Assembly (NCBI RefSeq): GCF_022201045.2
Contig: NC_068559.1
Coordinates: forward strand, 2,330,501-2,394,500
Reading direction: 5' to 3'
Length of the DNA stretch: 64,000 nt
Source of the DNA: Citrus sinensis
Taxonomy: Eukaryota > Streptophyta > Magnoliopsida > Sapindales > Rutaceae
The notes beneath the pieces were generated by a model. It had not been told where the DNA came from, searched no databases, and saw nothing but the letters and a program-made list of their open reading frames with translations. Position 1 is the stretch's first letter. Each line of letters starts with the position of its first letter. The position numbers and the translations under genes were made by a program. Positions 51,901 to 63,501 of the stretch are shown piece by piece.

Positions 51901-52177
51901 GGGTTGGCAACACAATGACTTTAAATACTGGCACTTGTAATGAGTCATGTGCCGTGAACATAATCCGCAACATTGCATCAGTATCTACAATAACTTTCAC
52001 ATTATTCCTTGGGCTGGTGACAAGTAATTGCACACTTTCAGGAGTGGTTAACCCATCTTCACTTGTAATCTTCACCACCTCATTCTTCAACTGCAGCAGA
52101 CTGCATTCATCTGGTTCAATCAACCCTTTACAATGGTTCTTGCCTTTGTAGATTATTTGTAGTTGTATTGGTAACAT
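49000..52177 (-). pseudogene. Decayed mudrA-type MULE transposase
   Basis: Starts at ATG 52177. The first ~168 codons resemble the N-terminal domain of plant MuDR-like transposases. An acidic linker and the Mutator DNA-binding domain follow (MYKPMPDGKNRLRLGDMF ... CKTDGCPWYVVGGK). The MULE DDE core (ELDGCHLKSKYCGVLLSVV ... FCSDRQKGL ... ARHIYSNF) is next, then after an intron the SWIM finger (CDCGHWELSELPCAHD), a zinc knuckle (CSFCGELNHNVRKC) and a basic Gly/Arg-rich tail near 49000-49160. At least four in-frame stops interrupt it: one at 51671-51673 and three between 50389 and about 50200. It cannot encode an intact transposase as read. The tail exon boundaries are approximate. Confidence 0.88.
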
Positions 52178-52556
52178 GATCTACAAAAAGCAACCAGTGA
52201 ACAAAAATTGGTAACGTTAATTCTAGTAATATGAACATAACACAATTCACAACTTAATCATAAAACGCAAACAATAATAGAAAATCTTATACTGGTAACA
52301 AGATCCACAAAAAATAAGGAAAAATTCTCAAAGCTAGATCTCCAACAATAACAGAATTAATAAAAAATTAACAAAATTCTAATATTAGTACCATGGACAA
52401 CGACAAAGAACACATTAAAAAAAATTATGCTACAAAATTAATATTATAATCTATGAAATTCAAGTATTATTCACAACAAAAAAAAAAAACAATAACAATT
52501 TAACTAACAAAAAAATTAATGAACAATAAGCGAATAAAAAGGCAGAGTCAACAACT

Positions 52557-52710
52557 CACAGTGGAGAGTGCAAATACTAGTGGAGTCGGCCGTCACTCAG
52601 TTGCGAGGGAGACAGATTGGAGACGGAGGTTTCACAGTGGAGAGCGCAAACAGTAGTGGAGTCGACCGTCACTCAGCAGTGACGAAGAGAGATTGGAAAC
52701 GAAGGTTTCA
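52557..52710. repeat. 76-bp tandem duplication upstream of the MULE transposase
   Basis: Two copies begin CACAGTGGAGAGYGCAAA at 52557 and 52633 and share GGAGTCGRCCGTCACTCAG and GAGACAGATTGGAGACGGAGG-like parts. It lies between the right TIR and the transposase ATG, probably in the 5' UTR/promoter. Confidence 0.85.
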
Positions 52711-52860
52711 GAATGAGAGAGGGGGCCGATTGATTTTGTTCTTAAATATTCTGTCAAAACACTGTGTTTTACTTCAACTCAAAATGTCTTTAATGCCCTT
52801 ATATTCGGAAATGTCTTTTATACCCTTATTACATCAGCAACACATTAACAATTTTTTAAA

Positions 52861-52985
52861 GTTGTTAACAGATTGGTATTAAAATGATAACGCGCAAAAT
52901 TTTAATAGTAAAATATAATTTTCGGCAAATCTTAGTACTGACGTGATATGTCAGTAAAATTTTAGTAATAAATTGACAATATCCC
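52861..52985. repeat. Right terminal inverted repeat of the MULE
   Basis: Inverted partner of 46092-46216. It lies upstream of the transposase gene and probably holds its promoter. The two TIRs differ at roughly a fifth of positions by eye, which suggests an old element. Confidence 0.9.
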
Positions 52986-52994
52986 TTTTTATTT

Positions 52995-54151
52995 AAAGGA
53001 AGTTCTTTATATGTATTGAAGGTATGAGTATTATTAGTCTACAAAATCAGTAACAAAAACTCTCTAATATTTGATTGGTCAAGATTGAATATTAACATAA
53101 TTTAGTCATTTTCATGAGAGTTCGAAACTCTTACACTATAAGTTATACCCTTAATTGAGAAAAGAAAAGTAGTTAAGGATCCAGATGATAAAACACCATC
53201 ACAAAGTTGTTTAATGGGGAAAAAAGAATATGTACGAATAGAAAATGACTTTCAATTTACCGTAAATCGACATAACAGGTGGAATACAAAGTTTATAGCA
53301 GAACAGCCAACCACAATGAGCCACGTCGTCAGAACTGAGAGGCATCAATCTCAGGAAGTTATTGGATTCCTTTTTTTTTTTTTTTTATAATCCTCTCTAC
53401 GCTTTACGCCCGGACTCCTCGCCGCGTTTCTTTTGCAACCTTCACAGGTCAGTTTCTTCCTGTACATTTTGTTAATGTTTGGTTGGTTCGTTTCGAATTG
53501 TTAAGGTTAAGCTTCTGTCTTTAATTTCTGTTTCTGTTTTGCCCGTTGCCGTTGTTGTTATTACTTGAAAATTTTCGCAGCTATTTAGGGTTTGGCTTTC
53601 GCAATTTCCAAACTCGAGCCTGCTTGTTTTTATTTACAGATCTAATGCTCCATAAAAGAAAGTTCATTAATGGACTCAATTTATCATCTTTATGAATATT
53701 CCTTTAAAAAGATGGAATTTTTAGCTGCTTCAATTAGTTTGATTAATTGAAAATCAGGGGATATGATTCGAATTATGAATTGTGTTTTATAGTGGGTGAT
53801 ATGATTGATTTGTAATTTTATATACACACGCATGGATGGGACTGATTGATATATTGTTGTGGCAGCTCAATTACGTGATCTTCATGAATTCAAGAAGCAC
53901 TGTTGCATTCACTGTTTCCTGCAAATCGGGAAACAAGAACGATTTCTTTTACTGGATTTTGGTCTGCTTGCCCCCGACTTTCCTTGGAACTTTGATTGCA
54001 TACATCAACTTCTTCTTGTTCAAGGCTATTGTCAGGTGTCCGTCGTCGTCTCTTCACATCTTGGAGACTTTTGGAGAGATCTGTCTATAGCAGTGAGTAT
54101 TTTTTTAGCTTAGTTGTCTGCTGTGTGCTTGGCGAAGTTGATACAAGCAAC
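52995..54151. other. Promoter and 5' leader of the S6K gene
   Basis: Intergenic to about 53400, then probably transcribed leader. AGGTCAGT near 53448 looks like a 5' UTR splice donor. Several upstream ATGs occur (for example 53836 and 53996); the one at 53996 is in frame with the kinase and has no stop before it. Confidence 0.55.
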
Positions 54152-56739
54152 ATGGTTTCTTCGCAATTGTCTAGCTTGAATGGGGATTGTGCGGGGAAGC
54201 CTTTCCTGAATCAGTTGCTTCTTCCAAGGGGACCACCTGATGCTCTTTCCTCTGATTATGTTGAGTTTGATTTCTCTGATGTATTTGGTCCTGCTCCAGT
54301 TCAAGCATCTATAGAAGTTGGTGGTGAGATCTCTTATGCAAATGAATTAGCGTATGATCAGCCAGCTGTCATCCACAGCCGTTCACATTCTTTGGTTGGC
54401 CCTTCAAGTTATGTTAGCCAATCATTGAAGCTTAGCAAGCTCACCTTGCATGAGGCAGAAGATTCTTTGGGACTTGTGGAGGGAATCAATGAAGAGACAC
54501 AGGAAGGGCCTAACAACCTATCTGTTGTTGATGCTGCCCTGGGGAAACCTACCGGGCACATAGATAATCTTCCTTCTGAAAACGAGTGTGTAGGACTTGA
54601 AGATTTTGAGGTTTTGAAGGTTGTTGGCCAAGGTGCTTTTGCAAAAGTATACCAGGTGAGGAGGATCGGTACTTTAGAAATTTATGCAATGAAGGTCATG
54701 CGCAAGGACAAGATTATGGAGAAAAATCATGCGGAATACATGAAATCTGAGAGGAATATACTGACGAAAGTAGATCACCCCTTCATTGTGCAGCTCAGAT
54801 ACTCATTTCAAGTAATGTCTTATCTTTATCACACATAAGATGTTTTGTCTTTTTAACCCTGCACCGGACTATGTGAATTCCATGCACTTTGCTTTGCCTT
54901 CATGATTCAGTTAATTAGTTAGTGATCTCAAGATTAGTTTGATCATGATAGCAGATTTCCATTGCCCTACTTATGGAGCTTTGCATATTGTATACAGCAG
55001 TTATATAAATTAATCTGTTCTGCAGACCAAATATAGACTGTACCTTGTGCTTGATTTTGTCAATGGCGGCCACCTTTTCTTTCAGCTCTATCGCCAAGGC
55101 TTGTTCAGGTATGATGTCATTTCTGCCCTTTGTGATTGTGGTATGATGCGAAATCCTTGTAACATGACCCTGCTGGCCGCTAACAATTGGCACCTTTGTC
55201 TACACAGGGAGGATTTGGCACGTATATATACTGCTGAGATTGTTTCTGCTGTTTCTCATCTCCATGCAAATGGCATAATGCACCGGGATCTCAAACCTGA
55301 AAATATTCTTCTAGATGCAGATGGTCATGTAAGATCCTGAAATCTGTTGTCTACTTTGTGTTTATGTACATGCTCACGTGCAAGCCTGTGTGACTGCCTG
55401 CTCTATTTGCTTTTGCTTAGCTTTATGTATTTATGTTGATGATATAGCCTGCCCCTGTGAGTCCTGGTGTTGTTTTGTACTTTGTTCCAGGTAATGTTGA
55501 CTGATTTTGGCCTTGCGAAGCAATTTGACGAAAATACTAGATCAAACTCAATGTGTGGAACTTTAGAATATATGTCGCCAGAAATTGTCCTTGGGAAAGG
55601 CCATGATAAGGCTGCAGACTGGTGGAGTGTTGGAATCCTTCTTTTTGAAATGCTTACTGGGCAGGTTAGTATTTGTTTCATTGTCCATACTACATTTTAT
55701 CTATACTTCTGCAAATTCCTTTGTGAAGTCCAAGATTTTAATTGAAGGAGATGGTCATTTTGCATATATTTGTTTCTCTTTCTAGGGAATGAGCTTAGTT
55801 TTTCTTGATTTTTTAAAATTTCTGTATGATTGGATGAACTCAATTTGACCATGCTCGTCCTTGATACAGAGAGACAATGTGATAACTGTAGAATGTTTCA
55901 TGTTTCATTTTTAAATTGACTCCTGGTATCTCTTCCTTGTTTGCTATGTCTACAGCCGCCTTTTACTGGTGGGAACAGGCAGAAAATCCAGCAGAAGATA
56001 ATTAAGGATAAGATCAAGTTGCCTGCGTTTTTGTCAAGTGAAGCACATTCACTTTTAAAAGGGGTAAATTCACTATTGTCAATATCTGTTCCTTTGCTTT
56101 CTAGATGAGCATGATCTTTCCATCTGTTGAATTAGTTGTCATAGTGAGGAAAAGAAATGGAAAAAAAGATGAACATGTAATTTCCATCTGTTGAGTTCGT
56201 TGGTAAAAATTGGCACATGTCCCTGAGGGATCCAATAGTTGTACGATTTAAGCACTTATCTATTTTGCTTTTGTATTAGTCTTTGATCCCATCCTCAAAT
56301 AATTTAAATTTTAGTGCTTTACAATCTTCATCCTTTAGGCTGGTGAGACAAAAATGCAAAAATGTTCCATGATGCATTGCATGTCTGTCCATGAAAATTA
56401 GTAATGAAATTGAGAATAATATTTCTTTTGGTCTCCCTCTTCCAGCTGCTGCAGAAAGAAGCAAGCAAGCGCCTTGGCAGCGGACCAGGTGGCAGTCAGG
56501 AGATAAAATCCCACAAATGGTTCAAGATGATCAATTGGAAGAAATTGGAGGCTCGGGAAACTAGGCCAAGTTTTCTTCCTGAAGTCGCTGGCAAGCACTG
56601 TGTTGCTAACTTTGAGGAGTGCTGGACTAACATGCCATTGCTGGATTCTCCTGTTGCCAGTCCAAAATTTAATGAGAATCCGTTCAAGGGGTTTACTTAT
56701 GTGAGGCCTGCGGCATCATTTCTTCAAAGGAACACTTGA
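54152..56739 (+). CDS. Ribosomal protein S6 kinase (plant S6K1/S6K2, AGC family)
   Basis: Exons 54152-54811, 55026-55108, 55208-55328, 55491-55664, 55956-56063 and 56446-56739 give 479 aa, near the 465-471 aa of Arabidopsis S6K1/S6K2. An N-terminal TOS-like motif FDFSDVF (39-45) suggests TOR/RAPTOR docking. Kinase landmarks: GQGAFAKV (159-166), Lys181, HRDLKPEN (Asp275), DFG (293-295), activation-loop Ser308 in NSMCGT, and MSPE. The C-terminal hydrophobic motif is FTYV, with the TOR-site Thr at 466. It phosphorylates ribosomal protein S6 downstream of TOR and PDK1 (family knowledge). ATG 54152 is chosen because MVSSQLS and [13 protein letters not shown] match the usual plant S6K N-terminus, although the frame stays open 52 codons further upstream. 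Confidence 0.94.
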
Positions 56740-57433
56740 TATTGTCAGGGGACCTTTGAGCCCCTCGTTTGCAGGTTCTTGAAAAACTTGGATATTTGTT
56801 TTCGTTGTAGCTGAATTATGACCGAAAGAGAGAGGAAATAATGTTCTTATTCATGGAGATTGTTGAAGGAGAGTAATATCATGTAATCTTTATTTATATG
56901 CTGTGCCGAACTCTGGTTTCAAATATCTTTTACGCACCCGAATTTGGTTACTTTTTGTCAAGATTTGGACGAAACTCGTGCAGTTAAATTAAGTCTATTT
57001 TTGAAAAAGTTTTCTGTGTCATCGCCAATGTTTATGATATATTTAGAGCGTGTAATTGTGGAAATCCAAGTTGTAGATGATTTTATGAGACCACGAGGCC
57101 AGGGTGGCAAGGTTTATATGTGAATGCCAGGAACTAGAGACAATCCCCCCCTACCCAACCCAACAGCCTCTCTTCGTGGTTGAATTTTGACTCAGTGTAA
57201 GGTATAACTTAACCTTAACCGATCGCTATTCATGTACCATGTCAAGTGTACACCAAATCATAAATTTACGAGATCAAGTAAGCAAGTTTATTACTGCGGC
57301 CACAAAATACAGGAATACAAACACACACACACACAAAAAGGAGCTTTTTTTTTTCTTTTTTGCTTTTTTTTCCCTTGATTATTAGACATTGATACATAAT
57401 CTCAGAGAAAAGGAATCAATCAATATAAAAGCA
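56740..57433. other. Intergenic between convergent S6K and PHT1 genes
   Basis: 3' UTRs of both genes. A short CA repeat lies near 57319-57336 and T-rich stretches near 57347-57373. No gene seen. Confidence 0.6.
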
Positions 57434-59080
57434 CTAAACCATTTGACTGTCTTCATGCTCATGCTTTCCGTTGGTTGCGATTCCATTCGTGACAGCAGCA
57501 ATTTCCTTGTCCTCACCAGATAGCTCCTCCAGTGACAGCCCGTTTGTTTCTGGGACCATGAAAGAGCAGAGGAACCCCAAGAAATTCACTACAGCTAGTG
57601 TAATGATTGATTGTTTAATCTGTTTGTCACCCTTTTGGGTATAATACTGTACCCCAAATGCACCAACAATAGCTCCTGCTTTTCCCGCCGCTGCCGATAT
57701 CCCATGGCATGTTGAACGAAGCCTTGCAGGGAAAAGCTCTGCTGGTACTATAAAAGTTGTGCTGTTGGGTCCAAAGTTCGCAAAGAAGAGGGTCAGACCG
57801 TACAGAATCATAAACCACGCGTGGTTTCCGTCGCAGTATTCATGCAGTGGATCTTTCTTGGGATCGCACTTTTTTCCTCTAAGAGAATCATAGCGAGCTC
57901 CAAGAATTGCCATGCAAATGGACATGAGCAAGAACCCGCCAAGCTGGATTATGAACCGTCCAATCCTATCAATCAGGAAAACCGTGAACCAGTACCCGGG
58001 AACTGTCGCAAACAATGCTACCAAGAACATTGCTTTTGAGATTCTGAACACCTCTTCTATGGCATCCATTGCTGCAGCTTTACGTACAATTCCAGTAGCT
58101 GGGTAAATATCTTTCTGGGCAAGGTTGATAGTGTAGAATGCAATATCCAACAGGAACCAGGTACTGGTAGTACCGAGAAGATGAAGCCCGTGTTTCTGCA
58201 CAAATTCCTTAGAAAATAACCCATATGTAGAAGCCTCAGGACTGACAGGAACTGGGTAAGCTGATGTCGCAACGGTTAAGTCCGTGTCAAGGACTTTGGC
58301 CATATCAACTGCAGCTTTCTTTTGGTTTCCCTCGACCAAGGCTGTGTACCGAGCCGTTTCTGGCATTTTCATCCGCCAATAGTATGTCAAAGCTGCCGGG
58401 ACTGCCCCGAACATGAGCACAATCCGCCAAAGATAATCTCCTTGTGGTTGAGCAGATAACACGTGATTCCTGTTAAATGCTGGGGCATTATAAACATGTA
58501 AGAATATGCCGGAGAAAATCAAGGATATTACTCCCGCAAACAATATTCCCATTCCTTGCATTGCAAAGACGGCAGCAATGAAAGCTCCTCTGGTTCTTTT
58601 GTTGGCATACTCTGACATGATGACGGCCGAGAGCGGATAGTCCCCTCCGATGCCAAATCCAAGCCAGAAGCGGAAGAAGCAAAGAGAACCAATCACACTT
58701 TTAGCTGACGAGCCGAATGAAAGACCGGATGCCAAGGCACATCCCACCATAGTTACTAGAGTGATCCCGTAAACTTTCTTCCGCCCCAGCCTGTCACCTA
58801 ACCATCCAAAGAATAGTTGCCCAGCCAATGTTCCGACCAAAGCAACTCCAGTTATGGCATTACTGATATTTTTTGGGAGAGTTCCTGGCTTGGGGCCTCC
58901 AGCAACAGTAGGATCATAGTAGTAAAGGCGACCTATGAGCTTGGTAACGGTAGTGATGCAGAAAAGATCATAAGCATCAGTAAAGAATCCCATTCCGGCT
59001 ATAACAATAGCTTTGAAATGGTAAAGTTGTGTCCTGGCATTGTCAAGAGATGAGAAGATGGCTTGCGTTCCTTCTGCCAT
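57434..59080 (-). CDS. PHT1-family high-affinity phosphate transporter
   Basis: An intronless 548-codon frame from ATG 59080. It is a 12-span major-facilitator protein with the PHT1 signature [15 protein letters not shown] (145-159), the DRLGRK loop between spans 2 and 3 and its second-half relative DRIGR, and the family C-terminus [15 protein letters not shown]. It is a plasma-membrane H+/phosphate symporter (family knowledge). The N-terminus ([20 protein letters not shown]) is canonical, supporting the start. The signature has Val where most family members have Thr or Ala (SAVIMSEYA vs SATIMSEYA). A P1BS-like site lies about 450 bases upstream. The paralogue number cannot be fixed from sequence alone. 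Confidence 0.97.
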   Translation of the reverse strand: MAEGTQAIFSSLDNARTQLYHFKAIVIAGMGFFTDAYDLFCITTVTKLIGRLYYYDPTVAGGPKPGTLPKNISNAITGVALVGTLAGQLFFGWLGDRLGRKKVYGITLVTMVGCALASGLSFGSSAKSVIGSLCFFRFWLGFGIGGDYPLSAVIMSEYANKRTRGAFIAAVFAMQGMGILFAGVISLIFSGIFLHVYNAPAFNRNHVLSAQPQGDYLWRIVLMFGAVPAALTYYWRMKMPETARYTALVEGNQKKAAVDMAKVLDTDLTVATSAYPVPVSPEASTYGLFSKEFVQKHGLHLLGTTSTWFLLDIAFYTINLAQKDIYPATGIVRKAAAMDAIEEVFRISKAMFLVALFATVPGYWFTVFLIDRIGRFIIQLGGFLLMSICMAILGARYDSLRGKKCDPKKDPLHEYCDGNHAWFMILYGLTLFFANFGPNSTTFIVPAELFPARLRSTCHGISAAAGKAGAIVGAFGVQYYTQKGDKQIKQSIITLAVVNFLGFLCSFMVPETNGLSLEELSGEDKEIAAVTNGIATNGKHEHEDSQMV

Positions 59081-59527
59081 GCCTGTGGTGTTCTTGCAAG
59101 AGACTGATACTGCCTGAGAGATGAATTGCTAATGGAAGAGTTGAGGCATAATTTATGCTACTGGCTGAATCCTCTGCCTCTCTTGAAGTCTTTTCAGATA
59201 TTTCGTTGGTACACAAGAAATTCCCTTTGTACTTAACGTCTTGTTGGAATCGCCGATAGTATCAAGACAGCAAATAGACAGCTGAAAACCATACGAGTCT
59301 TGGAAAACTTGGTCTTTATCGCCACGGACAAATCTCTGCACTTTGTCATTTTTGTGTTCTTTTGGCTACCTCAATGATTGTTACATGTATTTACTGTAAT
59401 CTTCTGCTACCTATGAAGTGCAAGTCATTGTTATCTAGTTTTAGGATAAATCGCTTGAATTATCTGCCACCTTGTCTTGTTTCAGTATAGAATATTTCTC
59501 CGAAGTTTTAATATGTATATATACTTG

Positions 59528-59535
59528 GTATATGC
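59528..59535. promoter_or_regulatory. P1BS-type motif (PHR1-binding consensus GNATATNC)
   Basis: GTATATGC matches the palindromic consensus. It lies 448 bases upstream of the PHT1 ATG and 130 bases upstream of the divergent GPI-protein ATG. PHR1 binding at such sites drives phosphate-starvation induction of PHT1 genes (established). Occupancy here is inferred from one motif. Confidence 0.55.
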
Positions 59536-59664
59536 CACACACCAAACACTTACTCCATTGGTTTCTTCACATACATGTTCTTTCAAATCCATAGGTTTTA
59601 AGGGGTTGTTTGGAAAGATTTTTTCTGCCCAACTGCTAGAATTACAGGAGCACCACACTTGAAG

Positions 59665-60529
59665 ATGGACGTTGCATCAACCGCTGAAAGAAAAGTTTGT
59701 TTTCTCTATGGCTTATTGATGATTTCTCTTCTGCTTTGCGTCAACCGCGCAGGTCTCTCTTTCTTCCCTCTCTTTTACTTGTGCTGGAACTAATAAATTT
59801 TCAATCTTACGTTTGCCTGCTTGTTTCTTTGCAGATGCACAACCTGGTGACCCTACTGGAAATGTGAATCTAAGCCCATTTGAAAAGTGGAGAAGTGCTT
59901 ATGAATGCATGCAAAATGTAATCCTTCCCCTTAAGTAGTCATGCTACCTGAGAGGAACATGAAAAATATAACACGTGTATCTATTACACATGTTGTCTAA
60001 ACTTTCCAGTTTCCACTGCAAATCATAAGCAACAGATCCGCCATATGATATTATCTTGCACGAATTGTTTCCTCATACGCTTACTTATTCGTGCTGGATG
60101 TGATTAGGTTTCACATAGTTGCCCTGACAAGTATACGCTAAATGATTCCGGATGGTTGAATGTAACTGATGGTGATGCTGGAGATTTCTGCACCGGAGGG
60201 TGTTTTGAGCACACCAAGGCTGTGCTGACATGCATTCAACTGGTTAAAGATGACTACAAGTTTGTGAACAGGGCCACAGTGCAGGATGTCACCAACTTCA
60301 TCGCCAATGGATGTGCTTCAGGTACTACTGTTTTAGAGTCTCATAACATTATTCAAGAAAAATATGAGTAGAGACTTTAGGCATTTAACATTTGTGTATT
60401 TTTCCCTTTTTTTTTTTTTGGGCAGGATTTAATGGAATTATAGTCCCAAGCAACGCTGGCGGGAGTAAAATTACTTTCTTTGTCTCAGTTTTACCTACAC
60501 TCTTGTTAATGAGTCTGTTTACTGCATGA
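59665..60529 (+). CDS. Small secreted Cys-rich protein with GPI-anchor-type C-terminus
   Basis: Exons 59665-59752, 59835-59917, 60108-60321 and 60426-60529 give 162 aa. Residues 1-30 form a signal peptide (CFLYGLLMISLLLCVNRA). The mature part has spaced cysteines (YECMQN, HSCPDKY, DFCTGGCFEHTK, LTCIQLV, ANGCASG). A small-residue stretch (SNAGGS) precedes a hydrophobic tail (ITFFVSVLPTLLLMSLFTA), the pattern of a GPI-anchor signal. It belongs to a plant-specific family of unknown function; DUF7731 is my tentative match. It is divergent from PHT1 with 584 bases between start codons. Confidence 0.82.
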
Positions 60530-61102
60530 ACTCTGTTTTCGTACTCTTTAGATTTATAAAACTATGTATGGGTATTGTAATTTGTACTTGACAATGGACT
60601 TCAATAAGCTCACTCATTTGAGAAGTGCGAGATTAAGACAATAAGACTAGTTTCAGTAAGTTCACAAGTTTGAAAATTAAGTGTAGATATTGTAACAATA
60701 TAGATGAACAGCAGAAATCAAATCACAATACGATGTATGTTTTAATTTTCCTTTTTTATATCCCAAATTCCCAATTACAAAGTGCTTATTGCTTATATAA
60801 ACATAACAGAAAGCTTTCTGAAAACTTGGTTCTCCTTTTCCTGTCATAACCTGGGCTTTTGAGTTTTGATTCCATATTGAGGGGTTAAAAATTTCTAAAA
60901 ATAAAGCCCTTAAACGCAAGATTCAAATTTGAAACAACCTTGAAAGGATCCAAAATAGCAATGAACTGTGTAAACAATCATATGCCAATTACAGAGCATG
61001 ATAACACCCAAAAAAAAAAAAACACAAAATATGATTTTTACTATATTTGTAACAACAAAAATTGCACTGGATATGGATACTAGAAGTGTCAAGTATTTTG
61101 AC
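60530..61102. other. Intergenic between convergent GPI-protein and thioredoxin genes
   Basis: 3' flanks of both genes; AT-rich, no gene seen. Confidence 0.6.
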
Positions 61103-61856
61103 TTATCTCAAAAGTTTAGAGACGGCAGCTGTCTTCCTCTGGAGCTCTAGCTTGTTTGATCCGATAAGTTTGTCTATTTGTCGTCCATCTTTAAGGAAAA
61201 AGAATGTTGGGGTGGCCGTGACCCCCCATGAATTACTGAATTCCTGCGGAATCACCACATCACAGCTTATCAAGACTTTACACCATTGATTTGAAGAAAA
61301 TTTTGATGCCCTGCACAGAAAGTGTTCATACTTACAGGAAGCCCATCCACATCCACCGTTAGACATATCATAGAAGGATATTTATCAGCAAGTTGAATAT
61401 ATACTGGTGCTATTTTCTTACAAGGACTACACCATTGAGCACTGAAATTTGCCACAACCTGTTGGACAGTTAAATTAGACCCATTTGACACAACTCACAA
61501 GGCTGATTAATTTCCCTTATAGGATAAAAAACTATCCAACATTATGTGGACTACTATTATTAGACTTACAATTTTGCCGTCCTTGATTGATTCTGATACC
61601 TTTGCCTCCCAGCTCACTATGGTAGTTATAAGGTGCACATTTTTACTGGCAAACTCTACATGATCACGGCACTCATCAACATCGTCCTCCTCAACATCGC
61701 GTCTGCAACACTGCAGTACACAAAATAATGTGAAAAATGAAAAAAAAAAATGAAAAATTATGTGTAAACCTGAAGCAGTATTGAACGAACAAGATGTATT
61801 TCATAAGGAAGCAGGGCACAGGACAGAACACTCACCTTGGTCAAACAATGTCCCAT
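61103..61856 (-). CDS. Thioredoxin h, TRX h9-like, with WCSPC active site
   Basis: Exons 61856-61836, 61710-61570, 61458-61336 and 61243-61103 give 141 aa; Arabidopsis TRX h9 has 140. The N-terminus MGHCLTKCC has Gly2 and Cys4, the N-myristoylation plus palmitoylation pattern of membrane-associated h9-type thioredoxins. An acidic stretch, then HVEFASKNVHLITT and GKIVVANFSAQW lead into the active site WCSPC (Cys64, Cys67). The cis-proline region ATPTFFFLKDGRQ is intact. It acts as a disulphide reductase, with cell-to-cell movement known for TRX h9. The active site has Ser where most plant h types have Gly or Pro. The first exon is only seven codons, assigned by phase and the MGxC match. Confidence 0.9.
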
Positions 61857-63501
61857 CCAGCATGCACAGTCACAAGCACAAGCGAGATGGAACTCTGGTG
61901 ATTGATTCACAGCTGGTTCCTAGAAGAAGAAACAGCAAGCAGTCAAGTTCCACAAATCATAATCCCTCCGTTGTGTTTTACAATGACATTGCTATAATTT
62001 GCCTACAACAATTCATATGAGCGGTGGCGTACATTTCATATCTAAATTATGAGATAATTATTGGGTGCTACATTTTATCCCATTCTATTTATGAAAACCT
62101 CAAGTTTCCCAATCATCTTGTTATTGGTTTTGAAAATTTTCGTTTATAACCATTAAGTTATTGTGTATTATTTGACGCTTCAAGTTTCTGGGGTCAAGAA
62201 TGAAAATTTGAGGATCAACAACAAATTACTTATAAAATGCTGGAAAACATATTGGAGCCATTTTGTTCCGATCCCAAATTAGAAGTGTGCTCCAGGATTC
62301 AAATCCATTGTCATAATTTGTGTCAAAATCTCCAACAACTAATAATGAAGAGGGAAAAAAGCTGCCATTGCCACAAAACAAACAACAAATGAAAAAAAAA
62401 AGTAGGATAAAAGAAAAAACCTGTTAATCCTGGAGATTACATGATGTGGTTATTGGCCTTCAAGAAAGTTAACATCACCCAAGAAAAAACCCATAAAGGC
62501 AAAGTTTGAATTACACAATAAGAAAGAGAAACAAGAAAACTAATTGAATTTATTATGATCACTTGATTTGATACGGTTTTTGGTACATTGGTTTTTAATT
62601 TGGTTGTGTTTTTTGAATTTCGACTCTCTTGGCTTGGTTCCTCTTTTTTTCTCTGACGTGTTGGTTAAGTTTTATAACGAACGCGTGAAAATAGGTGAAG
62701 GCCGTTAATACGGATAAATTTATGTCGTTGTTAATGAGCTTAGCTGGATCCTATTGAATTAGAATCATACCAACCAGTTATGTTCAAATATCAACCGTCT
62801 GATTCATCTCCAAGTGCCTCTGATGCATTCGTTTTATATTTTTTTTCCATTTTCGCCCAACAAACGGTTTATCGAAATTGTCAGTTATAATTTTTTTTTT
62901 ATTGGTTCTTTTATAACAACAAAATAAGGTCATATTTTGTTTCGTTTTGAGAGTCTTGCTTAATTTCAATCAATGTAACTTACAACTCTTGAAACATGAC
63001 AGTCGATCCCACTATCATGTCACAAATATTTACATATTTTACCATTACTGTAAGTTACATTAAATGTAACTTAATAAAATTTTATTTTTGATTGCCCTTG
63101 TTAAATATTCACTTTTTTATTTTTAATTATTAACGTTATCTTTTGACTGGATGAGCCTTATTACAAGGCAGCCCATTACAGTTTGGATTTTCAGTGTTAT
63201 TTTTAGCCCATTTTAGGCCATGAAGATCCAAATATTAGTGAAATATAACAATAGGCACCATATATTAAAAATGAATGAGTGAGTATGAGGCAGCTGCAAT
63301 ATTTTCCAAAGTAAGCACAACAGTTACACACATATTTACAAAAAAAAAAAAAAAGAATAGTACCACAAGCTGAATTTGAAATTCACTAATTCAACGAATT
63401 CAGGGAGAATGGCCCAACATACAAATGTATCTTAGCTCAACATGGTTATTGAACAAACAAACAAAGTTGGCTTGAAGCATAATGCAAAATGTTCAAAGCA
63501 A
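61857..63501. other. Promoter of the thioredoxin gene and 3' flank of the receptor-kinase gene
   Basis: AT-rich intergenic DNA with A-runs. I see no gene, TIR pair or tandem array that I can support. Confidence 0.5.

Larger units (their letters stand above)
46092..52985. mobile_element. Mutator-like element (MULE), two decayed genes, nested solo LTR
   Basis: Terminal inverted repeats of about 125 bp bound a 6894-bp element. They start GAGATATTATCAATTT (left) and, reverse-complemented, GGGATATTGTCAATTT (right). The flanks carry the same 9-mer TTTTTATTT (46083-46091 and 52986-52994), the Mutator duplication length; the low-complexity site weakens this slightly. Inside, a mudrA-type transposase runs leftward from the right end and a GRF zinc-finger gene runs rightward from the left end, so the two are convergent, as mudrA and mudrB are in maize MuDR. 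Both genes are interrupted. A solo LTR lies between them and must be younger than the element. Confidence 0.92.

Noticed and set aside
51609-52151. Plus-strand open frames opposite the MULE transposase
   Set aside because: Shadows of the transposase frame; the composition mirrors the antisense codons.
61270-61491. Alternative thioredoxin frames that read through the intron after exon 3
   Set aside because: Clear GTAAGT donor at 61335 and CCGCAG acceptor at 61244; the spliced product restores the family sequence through the cis-proline.
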